Below, one piece after another: positions 46,308-59,392 of a stretch of DNA of 64,000 nt. The stretch lies in the NCBI GenBank assembly GCA_025094145.1, contig JALLLS010000024.1, forward strand, positions 124,001-188,000, given 5' to 3'. The position numbers and the translations under genes were made by a program. Numbering within the stretch: the first letter of the stretch is position 1; every line of letters begins with the position of its first letter. The DNA comes from Spinellus fusiger (taxonomy: Eukaryota; Mucoromycota; Mucoromycetes; Mucorales; Phycomycetaceae). Under the pieces are notes generated by a model that was not told the origin of the DNA, searched no databases, and saw only the letters and a list, made by a program, of their open reading frames with translations.

Positions 46308-46553
46308 TAGATGTATAGATGTATAGATGTATAGATGTATGTATGTATAACAACTGTCAGCGGGCACCTACAACTCAGTATCCAACTTTTTAAACACACG
46401 CCGTGGTCGAACACTCCTTTGCTCATCTTCTGTACGTGACTTTCGTTTATTCACAGGAGCCAAGGGATCATAGACCTTGTTTTCTGTTGTTTGTTCATCT
46501 TGGAACGGATCAAGCCCATCCAACAGCTCACCAAAACTCTCATTCAAGTCCAT
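45521..46553 (-). CDS. CSM3: CSM3/SWI3/TIPIN, fork-protection complex subunit
   Basis: Four exons, 46553-46372, 46240-46165, 46120-45923 and 45844-45521, give 259 residues. A short acidic N-terminus (MDLNESFGELLDGLDPFQDE) is followed by basic stretches KRKSR and RPRRVFKK, a likely NLS. The Swi3 domain (residues ~61-130) reads LLSEKGLSRLRHEAPWLRFK, then ARIIEFYQMWAHDLYPRLPL and RDFSQKVLK, typical of TIPIN/Csm3. The acidic C-terminus contains DEEEETDEEETET and then an Ala/Lys-rich helix. With Tof1/Timeless this protein stabilises paused replication forks and supports the S-phase checkpoint and cohesion. It is convergent with CLPX (121 bp) and divergent from NHP2. Confidence 0.9.
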
Positions 46554-46770
46554 AGTTCAACTCATGTCCCACTCCACACAACCTCTATGCACACACCCAT
46601 ACCCGCCCAAAAAAAAAAAAAAAAAAAAAGAAAAAGAACCATTCAGACACCGATGAAAAGAGTGTCTAGTGGCTTTTACCTGTCACAACTTTTTTTTTTC
46701 TTCTTTTGGTCTTGTAACAAGGCAACGGGAAACTCTCTTTTTTTTTCCCTTCTTCTTTCAACTACACGTC
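46554..46770. promoter_or_regulatory. 217 bp bidirectional promoter between CSM3 and NHP2
   Basis: It separates two divergent start codons. It contains an A-tract (~46610-46630) and a T-tract (46690-46700), possible nucleosome-excluding poly(dA:dT). This is positional inference. Confidence 0.5.
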
Positions 46771-47355
46771 ATGGCCAAAGAAAAGAAAGAAAAGAAGGTC
46801 AAGCAGGACACTATGGAAGTCGACACTGAAGTAGAAGTGACTCGTTATGTTTCTCCCATTGCCCACCCTTTGGCTGAGAAGAAGTTGACCAAGAAGATCT
46901 TCAAGACCATCAAGAAAGGTAAGCCAATGAACAAGGCACACAACAGCATCCTAATTGTGTGTAGCTAGCAAGGCCAAGCATGTGCGTCGTGGTGTGAAGG
47001 AGGTCGCCAAGGCTCTTCGCAAGGGCGAAAAGGGACTTGTTGTTGTGGCGGGTGATATCTCTCCTATTGATGTTGTGGCTCATATGCCCGTGCTCTGTGA
47101 AGACAACAACGTTCCTTATATCTTTGTGTCTTCCAAGGAGGAGCTGGGAGAAGCCAGTTCTACCAAGCGTCCTACTTCTGTGGCTATGATTGTATTGGGT
47201 GGTAAAACAAAAGATACTGTTTCTGCTGCTGACTACAAGGAGATGTACGATGAATGTTACGCACAGGCCAAGGAATTGGTAAGAGAAAGAAGGAGAGAAA
47301 GGGTCGTGCCTAACATGCATTCTATCTATTCTAGGATGAGAAGCTTGTTTATTAA
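46771..47355 (+). CDS. NHP2: NHP2, H/ACA snoRNP protein (L7Ae family)
   Basis: Three exons, 46771-46918, 46965-47278 and 47335-47355 (a 21 nt last exon coding DEKLVY), give 160 residues. After a Lys-rich N-terminus the L7Ae/Nhp2 domain follows: ASKAKHVRRGVKEVAKALRK, GEKGLVVVAGDISPIDVVAH, PVLCEDNNVPYIFVSSKEEL and TKRPTSVAMIVL. These are diagnostic of Nhp2 rather than Snu13 or Rpl7a, which differ around the VLCED and TKRPTS segments. It binds the kink of H/ACA guide RNAs with Nop10 and Cbf5. It lies ~4.1 kb from GAR1 on the same strand. Confidence 0.95.
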
Positions 47356-48102
47356 ACTCGAGAAAAGAAGGATTGGCAGATATATTCATCCCAGTGTGAT
47401 TTTATTAACTTGCATGGCTCACTTCCATACTGCTATAACTTCATGACTATGTGAGCTATAGACATTTTTTTAACTCTCAACAAGTAAAGAAAAGAGTGTT
47501 TTGTACAATATAAATAATGTTATTCAAAAGTACCCAGTCTACTTGGTGGTGGGTGGTGGGTGGTGAGGGGTTTCCTTGGGTAGTCCACTAGACCGCTACT
47601 ATGCATAGGCATGTTCTGGTAATGAGGAAAAGAGGGTGTTCTGGAGTTGTTTCTATTATAGCATAACAAATGCTTCCATCTCCAGGTGAGGGTGCAGACA
47701 CTGGCAAGAAGATCAGAACTGTAGGATGGACCCATGCCCGCCATGGACCTGGTTTGTAGACTATTCATGAGTCTTTGTCTAGAGAGAACCCTCTAGACAT
47801 GACGAGATGTAGAATAAAGAAGAGACAAGAAGGAGAAGAGTGTAGTGATCAACACACTCATCATCACAGACTATATATCTATACATCGCGTAGTCATTGG
47901 GATAGCACACTAGAAGAAAGAAGAAAGAAGAAAATAGGAACGCATTTGAGGAATCTCAGTTTCAGTCAATCCAAAATATGTCATTATCATTGTGAATATC
48001 CATAGAAGAAATATTAAGATAAAACACTCTCACAGAAGAAAGACCCGCTGTGTGTTTTATAAGTGTGAAGAATGAATAATAAAGAGTCAACCCACAGGAG
48101 AC
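47356..48102. other. Gap between NHP2 and the inositol transporter
   Basis: It contains short GGTGGTGGGT-like repeats near 47545-47570. No gene is recognised. It is the convergent 3' region of both neighbours. Confidence 0.45.
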
Positions 48103-50405
48103 TTATCGGAAAGACTCATTGACTTCTTCTAAAGATTTGCCAGTAGTCTACTCTCCGTGCATTAATAAAAGTAACTTGCAGAGAATAAAGAGGGGAGTTT
48201 CCCTTTTTTTTCTTTTTTTCTTTTTTCTTACCTCGGGCAGAATAAAATACAAAATTATCCACAGAACAAAGGAAATGGCTGCATAGAACCAAAAAGTGCC
48301 TGCTGAAGTCAATGTATCCGTCATGGAAAGAAAGGTGGTGGAGATGATCAGATTGCAGATCCAATTGACGGCTGTGGAAACACCATTGGCTTTTCCACGT
48401 ACTTTGTTAGAAAACATTTCACTCTGAATAAGCCATCTTTTATAAGAGAATAGAGTGTGAGTGCATTTCAGTTCAATTCAGTTCAACTTACGGTGCATAA
48501 CCCAGTCCAAGAGCATAACTTGCTACATAAACAATAAGCGAAGTGACAAGCACACCCGTAATGGCTCTATCATTGTCGCGTGGAGGACAGCCTGTAGGAC
48601 TCTGATAAATGTCATCCGCCTCAAGAACAGCAAGAGAGTTGCATGTGTTTTGGGAGATGGACCAGCCACAGCGGTCATCCAGAACACAGCGAGAACAATG
48701 AGTGACATAGCCACTGCAGCTGTCTTGTCTTGGAATAAATCCTTGTTGAGCAGCAAAGGTGCCTCCCAAGGCCACAAGTCCAACAACCATCATCAGCATA
48801 GTAACAATGACCATGCGACGTCTACCTGCACGATCAACAACAGCCACAGCCACAGCAGTAAATACCATGTTGGTAACAGAGACAATAATAGCTACACTGG
48901 TGGAGTTCTGACGGCTTCTGAATCCAGCCATCTTGAGAATGGTGGCAGCATAGTACATGGCAGCATTAAATCCAGACAGTTGTTGTGCTGCCTGCAGTAA
49001 GCAAGCTTATTCCCATGGAAATAAATTACAAGTGATAAGTAAGGGTTCTACTGCAGTGGAATAAAACACCCACTCACCAATCAGCAGTGGTCTCAGGGTG
49101 TTCTTCTTTAAAAGGTCTCCATAAGTGGATCCCTTGCTGAGAGATGTCTCTTCTAACATGGTCTGTATTTCATTATCAATGAAGGCGTCAGACACTTGGT
49201 CACCGTAGATCTTTCGAAAGACAGACTTTGCTTCATCCAATTGATTATTAGTTACTAAACGGCGTGGGGATTCAGGCAGAAATGGCATGACTAGAGTATT
49301 ATGTGTGGTATCAGTTGCCTGTAGTCTTGTTCGGTGTGGCTCTTACTTATAAACTGAAAGAGAGCAGGAATGGCAGCAATACCAAACATGTATCTCCAAC
49401 CCTCGTCCACATTAGCAAAGGCAATGTTCATGATATAGGCAACCACCTGGCCAAAGGTAATCACCAGAGTATTAAGGGTAGTGAGTCGTCCACGGATATT
49501 CTTTGGTGCCAATTCACCTGTTCATAGTAATAGCAAGAAACAATAATGAAAAGAGGTGAATAAATGGATCCCATTGTACAGCACTCACTGACATAGACAG
49601 GCACAATCATAGAAGCCATGCCTACACCCAAGCCTACAACCAAGCGACCCAACAGAAGCACTGGATAACTTCGTGCCAATGCAAGAAGAAGAGCTCCTGC
49701 AATAAAGATAATAGAAGAAACAATCACCAGTATCTAATGGACTCCAATGAGATGAGGGGGATTCTTCTTCACCCACAGTCATAGCACTAGTAAATAAGTT
49801 ACCTTTCTTCCTACAGTATCTGACAGCTAATCATCATCCAAACAAGCACAGTGAGTGACTTGGATTTATTTATACTGTTTCTCTTTCTTTCTTTCTTTCT
49901 TTCTCTTACCATGCCACAAAAGAATCCTCCAAAAATGGCACCCAAGGTCGTTCCACCCACCACCAGTTCCTTCTGAACAGTGTTTAATTGAAATGTATCC
50001 TGTAGTGGCTGTAATGCACCAGAGATCACTAGTGTCTTTTTTATTGAGTGGACTGTCTTTTTTTCTTTTTCTTTTTCTTTTTCTTTTTCTTTTTCTTTTT
50101 TTATATCTATAAAGATATATCTATATTTATTTTGCTGCTTCGTACTTACCGCCAGTATCATAACCAAACAAAAACCCACCCACACAAACACATATAACAA
50201 GGATATATGTGAACCGAGTGATGTGTGTGTGTTCTAGCGTAGTTTCCTGTGATTGGATAGATTCTCTTAGTTCTGTACTGTGGTTGTCTTTTGCTATGGA
50301 CATTGGACGAGATGACTCTAATGAGACTACACTGGCATCAGTTTCATTTGTGGAGGGCAGTGTAGAATAGTGTATTCCTTTGAAGAATTGCTGTGTATTT
50401 CTCAT
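48103..50405 (-). CDS. MFS myo-inositol:H+ symporter of the HMIT/INT type with a PSI-like loop
   Basis: Nine exons, 50405-50150, 50028-49910, 49826-49803 (24 nt), 49733-49589, 49517-49347, 49290-49078, 49005-48492, 48436-48232 and 48147-48103, give 563 residues. A soluble N-terminus of ~65 residues precedes twelve expected helices. Sugar-porter motifs are GGFLFGYDTGVISGAL, SDTVGRK, GRLVVGLGVGMASMIVPVYV, SELAPKNIRGRL, FLPESPRRLV, QQLSGFNAAMYYAATI, DRAGRRRM and the C-terminal TTGKSLEEV. Between helices 9 and 10 a Cys-rich loop (CSGYVTHCSRCVLDDRCGW) resembles the PSI domain of plant INT2 and animal HMIT inositol transporters. This favours inositol over hexoses, though this is inferred. The second ATG of the first frame was chosen; one 19 codons upstream is possible. 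Confidence 0.9.
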
Positions 50406-51539
50406 AACAAAGGATGGGTGGGTGGTGGATAATAAGTAGTGGGCAAATGGGCAAATGGGCAAATGGGCAAATTACTGATAAAGGAAGACACTAACTCACA
50501 AACGCACCCATCACCCTAATAATCTAATAGCCCAATAGGCCCAATAGGCCCAATAATCTAAACTACTCGCTAAATGGATAAATAGAGAGGCTATCTAGTC
50601 TGCTCACAGGAAATTAAAATACCAAAAGGATCTGCAGGCGGTGTACACTTGTATCCAGGAGAAAAAGAGCAAGGAGGCGTTTTATCTTTTTGTTATTGAC
50701 TTGTTAAGCAAATACACTTTTTTTTTGTTTTTTTTGTTTTTCTTGTGGTAGTGGTGCTTAATTGCAACAACGACAGTAGTAGCAGCAGTAGTAGCAGTAG
50801 AAGAAGAAGAATAGAAAAGAATGCACGTTCTTTGTAGAACAAGGCAAGGTTTTATTCGCACGGACAAACAAGGTAGATCCGTCAAAAGGGCAAAAAGAGT
50901 GACTTGTACAAGTGAAGCGTAAAAGTAGAATGGATCGTTTGTTTCTACTCTTCACTCTTGTGGCCTAAATTAGAAAAGGAGGGGTGAGGTTAGTGTCTGA
51001 GTTGTAAATGGTAAAAAAGAAAGAATAGTGACTATGGTAACTTCGTATCCTTGACTACCATGGCACCACATGAGTTCAAAAGTAGAATAAAGAGGAATAT
51101 TGCTCTATTTTGTAACCAAGGTCCCATTTGTTCTACTGGTATAGTATCATCATTTGGAGGTGTGTGTTTATCTATGAGATAGAAGGTTATTGTGATAATA
51201 CACTTGTAGAGAAGAATCCTATATAGTATACTTCAATTCCTACCATAGTGACATGAGATGAAAGAGAAAGAATAAGAAGAAAGAAAGAAGAAAAAAGAGA
51301 GAAAAAACAGCGATGATGGAACGGGTAAAGAACAGTTCAGTGATTTATGCAATCTACCATGGCGGGAATTCTTCCGATAGAGTTGAGTGGCAGTAAGACT
51401 GAAAAAAAAAAAAGAAAGAAAGACCCTTCCCCCTCTCCTCCCTACACCCTCCCCCAAATGTGACTGTCTAAAAACGTCACTTATTTTTTCCTACACACCC
51501 AAAGAAGCGCGCCCCGACAAGCAATACTACCACCCTACC
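50406..51539. other. Gap between the inositol transporter and Y14, probable divergent promoters
   Basis: It contains GGGCAAAT tandem copies (50444-50470), CCAATAGGC copies (~50527-50555) and trinucleotide CAGTAG runs (50772-50800). No gene is recognised. Confidence 0.45.
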
Positions 51540-52253
51540 ATGTTGACTGACCGTGATTCCCGATCAAGACGTGACCACTCCAATGACAGAATGGCCATTG
51601 ATGAGGGTAAGATCTCACTACATAAACAGACAAAGGACTCACAGGAGAACAGAGCGCCCTACTGAGATCAAGCAGAAAGGCCGCCTGTTTAGCAGCAAAG
51701 ATAATGGTAACAGGTCACTCTGCTGAGACACGTATTGACAATGAGAACAGACAGACGCTCACTCCGGAGTAATCGCATGGAGGATGAAGGCTCATTAGAA
51801 CCAGAACGGTGTAAGTGTAGTATAGAGAGATACCATGACAAGACCTATAGAACTCATGAGTCTCTACTTAGCTGTTGAAGGGTGGATCATTATTGTACGC
51901 GGTGTACATGAAGAAGCAGACGAAGAAGGCTTGACTGAGCGTTTTTCAGACTACGGTACTATCAAGCACCTGCATCTCAATCTTGACAGACAATCAGGTT
52001 ATGTCAAGGCAAGTGACTCTTTTTGAAGGAGATAGGGTATTGACTCTCACAGGGCTATGCATTGATCGAGTACGAAGCCTTCAAGGAAGCAGAGAAGGCT
52101 GTATCTCATGCTAGTGGCACATCTTATCTTGGACAGACCATCAATGTGAGCTTTGCATTTGTAAAGGGACCAGAGAAGACAGAGACTAGAAGATTCACAA
52201 GTAGCCGAAGCCAAAGAGAACGAAGTGTGAGTCCAAATGCTGGCAGACGTTAA
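51540..52253 (+). CDS. Y14: Y14/RBM8 (Tsunagi), exon junction complex core RRM protein
   Basis: Five exons, 51540-51606, 51653-51706, 51751-51810, 51872-52008 and 52053-52253, give 172 residues. Exon 4 ends AAG|GCAAGT, so intron 4 (44 bp) is a GC-AG intron. The charged N-terminus ([26 protein letters not shown]) leads to the RRM at about residues 62-142: [40 protein letters not shown] and [14 protein letters not shown]. This follows the Y14 pattern closely, including the xVEGWI start. The tail is Arg/Ser-rich ([13 protein letters not shown]). Y14 with Mago and eIF4AIII marks spliced junctions. Its presence fits an intron-rich genome. Confidence 0.93.
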
Positions 52254-53980
52254 GAAGAAGAATGGACAGAAAGACAAACCAAACAAAGTCTTTCTCTTTA
52301 GTGGGTCTTCTTTAGTGGGTCTTCTTTAGTGGGAAGGCTGCTGGAAAAAAAAGGTGGTTCACTACAAGGACATCGGGATATCTCGTGAAACAAATTAAAT
52401 AAGCATGGAAAGGCTGTAAAATAACCTATTTTTAGTGTGCGTACTTGGATACTGAATGTTTAGACTATTGTTCTAAGGGGTTCTATTGCTAAAAATGGGT
52501 ATACGTAAGGCCACTACTGCATTTGATAAAGACAATGAGACAATCTACTGTAATAACACACAGAAAAAGAAAAAAGGGAGAAAAAAGAGAAAAATCACAA
52601 TAACTCTACAGATTTGTGTCATAGGATATAGACTATGAGTTATACTGGTTAAGTGGAGTGTGTGTTCATAAATGAAATATGCATGATCGGAGGATAATGT
52701 TATAATCGTTTATGCTATGATTAAAGTTATATAGGCTCGTGCATATTAGCCAAACGCCAGAATAGTATACCTTTTTTGTTCTCCAGTCATCGTGTGACAT
52801 CTTACAGTTGGTACATGGCATGAAATAATGACATTAGATAAAAGAAAGAAAGATATCACTATGAGATATCTTTAAAGAAAGAATCAATATCAATTGTCAT
52901 ATCAACAGATACGTAGAGCAAGTATCAAGTAGAGTAGGGTTCTTTCACCTACTGTCTATAAATGAATTAAGTCTACTTTTGCCTGACCAGGCTTGTGCCA
53001 ATTATCTTTACGTACAACAATGAATAAATATTCTTTCATATTCTGTGAATATACCCAACCAATTAATAAAGAGATTGGTTAAATAGCAATCATAATAATA
53101 ATGTAAGTGTAAGTGTAAGTGTAAGTGTAAGTGTAAGTGTAATTTTAATTGTAAGTGTAAGTGTAAACACACATACATATATAAATAACAAAAATGACAG
53201 GAATGACATTACACATACTAAAGTGATGTTACCCTACAGCATGATAGAATCCAGTTCCTTATTACTAATAGTATAGGATGGTTATATAGCTTCTTATTCG
53301 TGTATTATTCTGACATGTGTCTTCTGATTATAGGCAAACATATTTGATTTGATCTTATGAAAAGAAAATAATACAATAACATATTATATAAAAATAGCAT
53401 GCTGTTTTGTTTAACACTATTCAAATGCAAAAATAGATGTATTATTTAATTGTCTTTTGTTATGACTGATAGGAAATAGATTATATAGAACAGACAAAAA
53501 CTAGTTATGTCTTTTACTTATGGAATAAAGAGCAAAGGGCACTAATATATTCGAAGATATCTATATAGCATTCAATACGTGTATAGTTTTATAGTCATTA
53601 TCACTTACCCTAGAAATGATTCCATATAAAATAGGATTCAATCCTTTATAATAATTGTTAAAATTGAACACTCATATATATAAATATATATCATCTTATT
53701 TTTACATACTAACTTTAATATTTTTACAGTGAATTAGACAGTATCTAATAAGTATTCAATTTCTCCCATCTACGTGATTCTTTAATGCTTTTTGCTGATC
53801 ATAAAAACATACATTAAACACATAGTAGATTATTCAAAAATTAAACAAGAAATAAAGACCAACAAAATCAAATATTCAAGTCTACTTTCTACAAAATTTT
53901 ACTATTTCATATTGCTACCCTTGGCCTCCATCGATACTTTATACCTATGCTATGCTGAAAATAGAGTGGTTGGTGGCTTT
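52254..53980. other. AT-rich gap downstream of Y14
   Basis: No gene is recognised. A hexamer array (GTAAGT)n with one interruption is present at 53102-53167, with AT-rich sequence throughout. A 77-codon frame at 53792-54025 runs into the MET17 promoter duplication and is not credible. Confidence 0.45.
53102..53167. repeat. (GTAAGT)n hexanucleotide array
   Basis: About ten copies of GTAAGT with a central GTAATTTTAATT interruption. It is interstitial and not a usual telomere repeat. Confidence 0.85.
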
Positions 53981-54398
53981 GAAGTTTGTGTTCTGTTTCG
54001 TTTGACATTGGTGAGAATAGATTAAGAATGAAAGAAAGAGAGAGAGAGAGAGCCTGTGAATAAGTGGGATATTTATACTTTTTATACTTGCCAAGTTTAG
54101 TATTTCCTGTGCATTCAGGCTAGCTGTGATATTCAAAATATGTTTTATTTTGGGTGATGAAAAAAAAATACAAAGGTATTGAGTTATAATGCTACCAACC
54201 AAACTACTTGTCAATATATTTGTTTTTTGCAGAGTTGGTTTGTTGAAGATATATATTGCATTATTTATCATCTACTGTTTAATATATTCAAAATAACAGC
54301 ATGAAGTTCTCATCGATAATGAATGAAAATTCATACTAAAGAAGAGCTGTGGGGTTTAGTATTAATACTTTATAATTATTTATCAGTAAAATAGACTA
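53981..54398 (-). repeat. Duplicated MET17 promoter with first codons
   Basis: This segment matches 58738-59159 at very high identity. It includes the reverse complement of ATGTCAAACGAAACAGAACA, the TATA-like region, the GA tract and ~330 bp of further upstream sequence. The GA tract is 4 bp shorter and a few substitutions are present (ATTGGTGAG against ATCGGTGGA next to the ATG). The copy codes only ~9 MET17 residues before diverging at 53980. Its outer end at 54398 is exactly where retroelement copy C begins. Confidence 0.93.
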
Positions 54399-54401
54399 CA
54401 G

Positions 54402-54991
54402 TTCAAAGTATTTTTATTTATGGGTGTTGGTTGCTATTCGCACATTGGACATATTAGCCACCCTATGAGAACTTTTGAAAAAATAAATAAGAATAAACAT
54501 AGAAACACCTCAAATACAAGAGTGAAAAAATAAATGAAGAGAGGAAACAGAAGAATAAGAGAATATAAATCCTCAAATGAGGGAAAAAATGATGGAAAAT
54601 GAGAAATGATTGTAAATGAGAATTATGAATAGACATCCAAAAGGCCATAAAGTCAGCAAGGAAACTAGGACACCAAAAAGATAACCGTCATCCTGTGGCA
54701 ATTCGAAATCCAACGAGGGATACTTAGAGCAACTCGGACAATCCTGAAAATAAATACAGCAACTACACTAGCAGCTTCTGGCTTTGCTAAACGGGTTAAG
54801 AATGGGTGGTAGAGGAGAGATCGGAGAAGTGAGGATACAGCTTCTGTTGCTGAACGAGTCTTTGCACTCTATAGCGGCGTTGGCGTTCTTGCTCAACACA
54901 CCCATCAGCAGCCTCAGTGAGCAAGCTACCAGCTGATGGCTCGATCAATGGCTTGCAGCAGTATTAAAAAACTAGGCCAAAGATCTCGCCA
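54402..54991 (-). mobile_element. Copy C (≥590 bp) of the retroelement-like repeat
   Basis: It starts TTCAAAGTATTTTTATTTAT after CTACAG and is collinear with copy D (60946-61566) to ATCTCGCCA. A further ~38 bp not present in copy D lead to the TA of the Tc1-like element at 55032. No clear long direct repeat flanks this copy; the left flank is the MET17 promoter duplication, so rearrangement is likely. Confidence 0.75.
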
Positions 54992-55031
54992 TTTAACAAA
55001 AAGACTTAACCGTACGCGGTATCTCTCAATA

Positions 55032-56399
55032 CAGTGTCCAGTGTAAACTCTATAATCTTTTTCATTTTCTGACCTCTTTTTGCTCAAAAAATATTCTTTT
55101 TTTTTTTGCTTATTCCTCATTTCTTCTTTTTCCGCTATAACATCTATTATGTCTAACACTACCAAACAAACCACCAAGACTATTGGAAACAAGAAAGAAG
55201 AATGTAGACGACTTTACTCGTCAACTCATTGTTCAGGAGGCCACTGTAAATAGCACCAGACAAGTGGATAGTGTAGCCATGTTTGGCATCAGTCATTCTT
55301 CTGTCAGCCTCATTATGAAGAGATACAGGGAAACTGACTGTTTCAAAGCAAGAATGGGCTTTAAGCGCAAGTCTATTCTGACGTAGAAGGACAAGAGAGA
55401 GTTTTTATACGAGATGGAAAGGGATTCATTTCAGACAATAGATCAACTTTACAAGCAGATGACCACCAAAGTGTGCATGAGCACTTTTAGAGAAATGATA
55501 AAGAGGATTGGCATTTCTTCTTTCAGGGTTGTTAAGAAACCTTCTCTCACCATTGAACACAAGAAGTTGAGGCTTACTTGGACTAAGACCTACCTTCATT
55601 GGACAGATGAAGACTGGAAGACAGTCATCTGGTCCGATGAATCAAAGTTCCAGCTAATGAGCAACAACCACCGCAATAGGGTAGTACACAGAAAGAAGGA
55701 GGGTTTTCTCCCAAAGAATTTGAAGCCAAAGATGAAGTTTAGTGGCGGTAGTGTGATGGTCTGGGGTTCCTTTTCTGGTGAAGATGTTGGTAGACTTGTT
55801 ACAGTGGAGGGATCCATCAATAGTGCCAAATACACCAGTATTTTAAAGAAGACCTATTGCTTTGAGCTGGCTCGTCTTTTCGGCACTTAATCCAGTGGTA
55901 GGCTATGTTCTTCAAGAGGACAATGCCAGTTGCCATACTAGTAAGGAGACTAGAAAATGGAAGGATGAGAGGGGCATAGTCACTATGGAGGGGTGGCCCT
56001 CTCAAAGCCCTGACCTGAACCCAATTGAGCATCTTTGGGAAGAACTAGACATAGTATTCCGCAAGAGGATGACCCCAGCAAGCACCTTCAAGGATCTGAA
56101 GGCTCTCCTGGTGCAAGAGTGGGAAAAATACCCAAAGAGGTCACTAACAACCTCATTGCCAGCATGGATCGGAGATATAGGGCCGTGATAAAGGCTAAGG
56201 GTGGAAACACCAAATACTAAGGGTTTCCACCCAATAAACTTGTATTTATTATTCTGTTGACCTTCTTTATACCCTATCTTATTTTGAAGTCTCTACTGTT
56301 TGTGTTTGATGTGTATTCTTATTACAAGTAATAAATGTTTCCTCAAACAAGAATCTTATCGGAAAATAAAAAAGGTTATATCTATTTTGCTGGACACTG
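55032..56399 (+). mobile_element. Tc1-like element, family T3
   Basis: A 1,368 bp element between TA 55030-55031 and 56400-56401. Its ends are CAGTGTCCAGTGTAAACTCT and, reverse-complemented, CAGTGTCCAGCAAAATAGAT, with a shared CTTTTTYATTTTCYGA further in. One plus-strand transposase gene is inside. Confidence 0.9.
55149..56220 (+). pseudogene. Tc1-like transposase (family T3) with one stop and two frameshifts
   Basis: The frame from about 55183 has the DNA-binding start (FTRQLIVQEATVNSTRQVDS), then a TAG at 55384-55386. It continues in frame with WTDEDWKTVIWSDESKFQLM (first Asp) and SGGSVMVWGSFSG. Near 55865-55880 it shifts to a second frame with VLQEDNASCHTS (second Asp) and SQSPDLNPIEHLWEELD (Glu, DD34E). 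Near 56130 it returns to the first frame for the typical Tc1 ending IPKEVTNNLIASMDRRYRAV with IKAKGGNTKY. Nearly the whole ancestral protein is still readable, so inactivation is fairly recent. Confidence 0.9.
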
Positions 56400-56401
56400 T
56401 A

Positions 56402-57143
56402 GTATAGTGATGACTTTACTAACCCACTCAATTTTCCGATTTCAAACCAATCGAGAATATCTAGGGTCACATGAGTAATGTCATTAGGAAGGAAAGAAGG
56501 GTGTATTACACCAAGCAAAAGTTAAAGTATATTGTTGTTCTGAAATGAAGTAATATATCAAGTGGCAGACAACCGCATTGCTAGTATAGGATAAATATTC
56601 CAAGGAATCACTTAGGATAAAGACTGCTATTGGTTAATAAATGACTTTGATATAAACCTATTGTTTTATATTAACATTATTCTCTTTGTTTATTGAAGAT
56701 TTTATATAATGGGTATTTCCATACGATTTGTGTATTTGATTATTATTCTATATCCCGAAAGTTTCTTTGCGCATTCTTATTGTTTTAATTTAAGATCACA
56801 TTATATTCATAGTACGGCTTAATAAAACCTTGGCTCAGGAACTAAGCATCTATCAAAAGTTGTTGGTAAAAATAGTAAGATTGTAAAAAGCTTTTCTTTC
56901 ATTTAATACACTACGTAAGCCTGAAGATTCAGTACACAGATCATATGGAAAAGCCCAATATCTAATATCTTTATAAAGTTATAATACTATTAGGATAAAG
57001 TATAGATATAAAAAGAAATACGAGTTTGAAATGCTATGGCTTCTTTTTTTTTCATTTTATTTTACAAGAAAATAATAATAAAAAGGCTAAGTATAGATCC
57101 ACAACAGCCAATGGTATAGGAAGCTTGCCATATATTCAACTAC
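56402..57143. other. Gap between the T3 element and the MET17 3' end
   Basis: AT-rich DNA with no recognised gene or repeat. The first ~120 bp are slightly less AT-rich. Confidence 0.45.
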
Positions 57144-59032
<1,889 letters not shown>

Positions 59033-59392
59033 CTACTGTTTAATATATTCAAAATAACAGCATGAAGTTCTCATCGATAATGAATGAAAATTCATACTAA
59101 AGAAGAGCTGTGGGGTTTAGTATTAATACTTTATAATTATTTATCAGTAAAATAGACTATAAGTGACTCTTTGAAGAGCTAAGCTCTGTTCTACTTTATA
59201 TTAATATTATTAAATGAAGCGTCTTCTTCAGTTTCTATATCAATTATCAAGATGTATTATAACAACTGATTGTGATATTAACAGGCATATAAGTAGACAA
59301 TATGTGCTTGTAATATATTTCGCATGTGGATGGTATTTAATCCTGCATTGTTGTAATCATGGACAACAGTAGCAGTCACAGACTGATTACTA

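Noticed and set aside
53102..53167. (GTAAGT)n as a telomere
   Set aside because: Interstitial, not a fungal telomere motif, and flanked by ordinary AT-rich DNA on both sides.
53945..54271. 108 aa minus frame identical to the start of the frame at 58577-59032
   Set aside because: It is the duplicated MET17 promoter read through as protein; the true MET17 start is at 58765.
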